From Brachionus plicatilis (taxonomy: Eukaryota; Rotifera; Eurotatoria; Ploima; Brachionidae): DNA of 19,329 nt. The stretch lies in assembly GCA_010279815.1 (NCBI GenBank), contig QEOQ01000122.1, positions 1,461,258 through 1,480,586 of the forward strand. The letters are read 5' to 3'. The position numbers and the translations under genes are program-made. The notes under the pieces are model-generated. The model saw nothing but the letters and a program-made list of their open reading frames with translations, was not told where the DNA came from and ran no database searches. Positions 18,031 to 19,329 of the stretch are shown here, in pieces (position 1 is the stretch's first letter; every line of letters starts with the position of its first letter).

Positions 18031-19280
18031 ATGTATCTAGATTACCTGGTAACACTTGCATCCATACTTGCTATTTGTGTCTCTTCTCCAGTATGGGGTA
18101 AACAAAAACTCTTCGCTCTCTAACTAAACAACAAATCTAAATAGGACTCATTTTTTAAGAGGACGCGTGCATTTTTTCTCCATGTCAACTCGGCCAAATA
18201 TGTGTTCCGCGAGCCAACTTTGACTACGAGTGCGTAGACGAAACGTCCAGACTGCTCAATTTCAAAGCGCCAATTAACTTTGCCAACGACTACGAGCACG
18301 ACTACGACTCGTGCGTATCGAGCCCGTGCAGCTTTGGCACAATATGCAAGTCGCTGCCGGACAACAACTACATTTGCCTGGCCGAAATCGACAAATCGCC
18401 TCGGTCGCAGTACGCCCGCCAAATCTACAAGAACATGGAGAACAAGTACGCATTGGCGATCAAAGACAATTTGTACGACATGGCTCCTTCGGATCACATA
18501 AGCGTGCTGAAGGAGCGGCGCAGGCCGTCACGCAATCCATGCGACTCGAGCCCGTGCGAGCTCGGCTACACATGTCAATTGGACGAGCAGTTCCACGACG
18601 GCTTCTCGTGTTTAGAGGACGTGTTCGACATGAACGTGCAAAAAGAGAACAAAATGAACAGGGAGTACTTGCAGGACAAGGAATTTGTGCGCAACATTAC
18701 CATGGAGTGCAGTGTGCGCGAGCTAATTGACCGTTTGCCAAATCCAAAAAATCCCAATCAGTTCATTGTGTGCTTGGAAGACTATGAGTTCACCATCATG
18801 GACTGTCCGGATGGACTGGTTTTCAACATGTACTTGGACAGGTGCGATTACACATCGGAGCGTGTGCATGTAGGATGCGAGTCGAGTCCGTGTCAGTATG
18901 GAGCCAGATGTGTAGATTTGGACGGTGATTACAAGTGCGAGTGTCCCAACGGGTTCTCGGGCAAAGATTGTGAGAAAGCGCCGGACTTTTGTGCATCGAA
19001 CCCGTGCGGGTCAAATGGCCAGTGTCACTCGTTGCCCTACAACAGTCCCATGCCTTACTATTGCACCTGCTTTGACAACAAGGCGTTCGGAGTCAGCTGT
19101 GACCAGGACAGCGAGCCGAATCCGTGCTTGGACGACGAGAGCGAACTGGAAGCGTTCGCTACTCAGCTAGACGATGCCATCTACATTCACTGTAATGATT
19201 ATAAAATGTATTTGAAGTATTGTCCTAGACCTTTGGTGTTTTCGGAGAAGAAACAAGAATGCCAATGGGCTGATGAATGA
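18031..19280 (+). CDS. Secreted half-EGF/chitin-binding/EGF protein (paralogue B)
   Basis: Exons 18031-18097 and 18160-19280 (intron 18098-18159, 62 nt, GTAAAC to TTTTTTAAG) give 395 residues. Exon 1 encodes a signal peptide (MYLDYLVTLASILAICVSS). The downstream frame is blocked by TAA at 18156-18158 inside the intron, which supports the splice. Three four-cysteine half-EGF modules of pattern C-x4-C-x5-C-x9-11-C follow (C26-C47, C74-C95, C150-C173), separated by Asp/Tyr-rich and Arg-rich linkers. Then comes the block shared with gene A: CBM14-like (C206, C227, C238, C251), EGF (C262-C293), EGF (C300-C336), CBM14-like (C345, C367, C377, C390; ending CQWADE). Cysteine spacings of both CBM14-like units equal those of gene A. 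It has a possible N-glycosylation site NIT (201-203) and lacks the Gln-rich part. It probably binds chitin in an extracellular matrix; the tissue is unknown. Confidence 0.88.
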
Positions 19281-19329
19281 ACAATGAAGTTGTGTTAATT
19301 AGCTTTTTTTTTCAAGTTTTTTTTTTTTT

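Noticed and set aside
18120..18730. Alternative frames over the start of gene B exon 2
   Set aside because: The frame continuing from the signal-peptide exon gives regular cysteine modules and joins the conserved block; the other frames give Arg/Thr- or Val-rich nonsense.

Overview
The window is AT-rich animal DNA. It has long poly(A)/poly(T)-laden spacers, compact genes near 50% GC, introns of 50-62 nt with GT-AG ends, and AATAAA signals close behind stop codons. The protein set is metazoan: a mitoribosomal S18C protein, an ataxin-7 family SAGA subunit, cytosolic eS27, and two secreted chitin-binding/EGF proteins. I lean towards a small protostome, most likely a monogonont rotifer of the Brachionus type. 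That assignment is inference from composition and gene style, not something the sequence proves.

Layout. 1-4136 is AT-rich spacer with no gene I can support. 4153-4842 (minus) is MRPS18C. It is head to head with an ataxin-7-like gene (5013-8486, plus; five exons, with one 2.2-kb intron splitting the SCA7 motif). The eS27 gene (8713-8964, plus) follows 226 bp later. 9004-12882 has no genes but holds mobile DNA: a 1,535-bp element with terminal inverted repeats and a TA duplication (10438-11972). Nested in it is a 355-bp foldback element with 152-bp arms and a perfect 8-bp target-site duplication (10990-11344).

From 12883 to the end lies a tandem pair of paralogous secreted proteins. Gene A (12883-14292, no intron in its CDS) has a signal peptide and a ~200-residue Gln-rich stretch. 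Gene B (18031-19280) has one 62-nt intron after its signal peptide, then three four-cysteine half-EGF modules. Both end in the same block: CBM14-like, EGF, EGF, CBM14-like. Cysteine spacing in the CBM14-like units is identical between the two, and each unit has four cysteines where the family usually has six.

The 3.7 kb between the paralogues is repeat-built. Two arrays of a 29-bp unit carrying a perfect 12-bp palindrome, in the same orientation, lie near the two ends of this spacer. Between them are two foldback structures with ~145-154-bp arms and a solitary end related to the element inside 10990-11344.

No RNA gene, CRISPR array or autonomous transposase was found. The most notable signals are the nested transposons with target-site duplications, the twin palindromic minisatellites, and the conserved four-cysteine chitin-binding module under two unrelated N-terminal regions. 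MRPS18C, ataxin-7 and eS27 are unrelated housekeeping functions that happen to lie close together; genes A and B probably act in the same extracellular chitinous structure.
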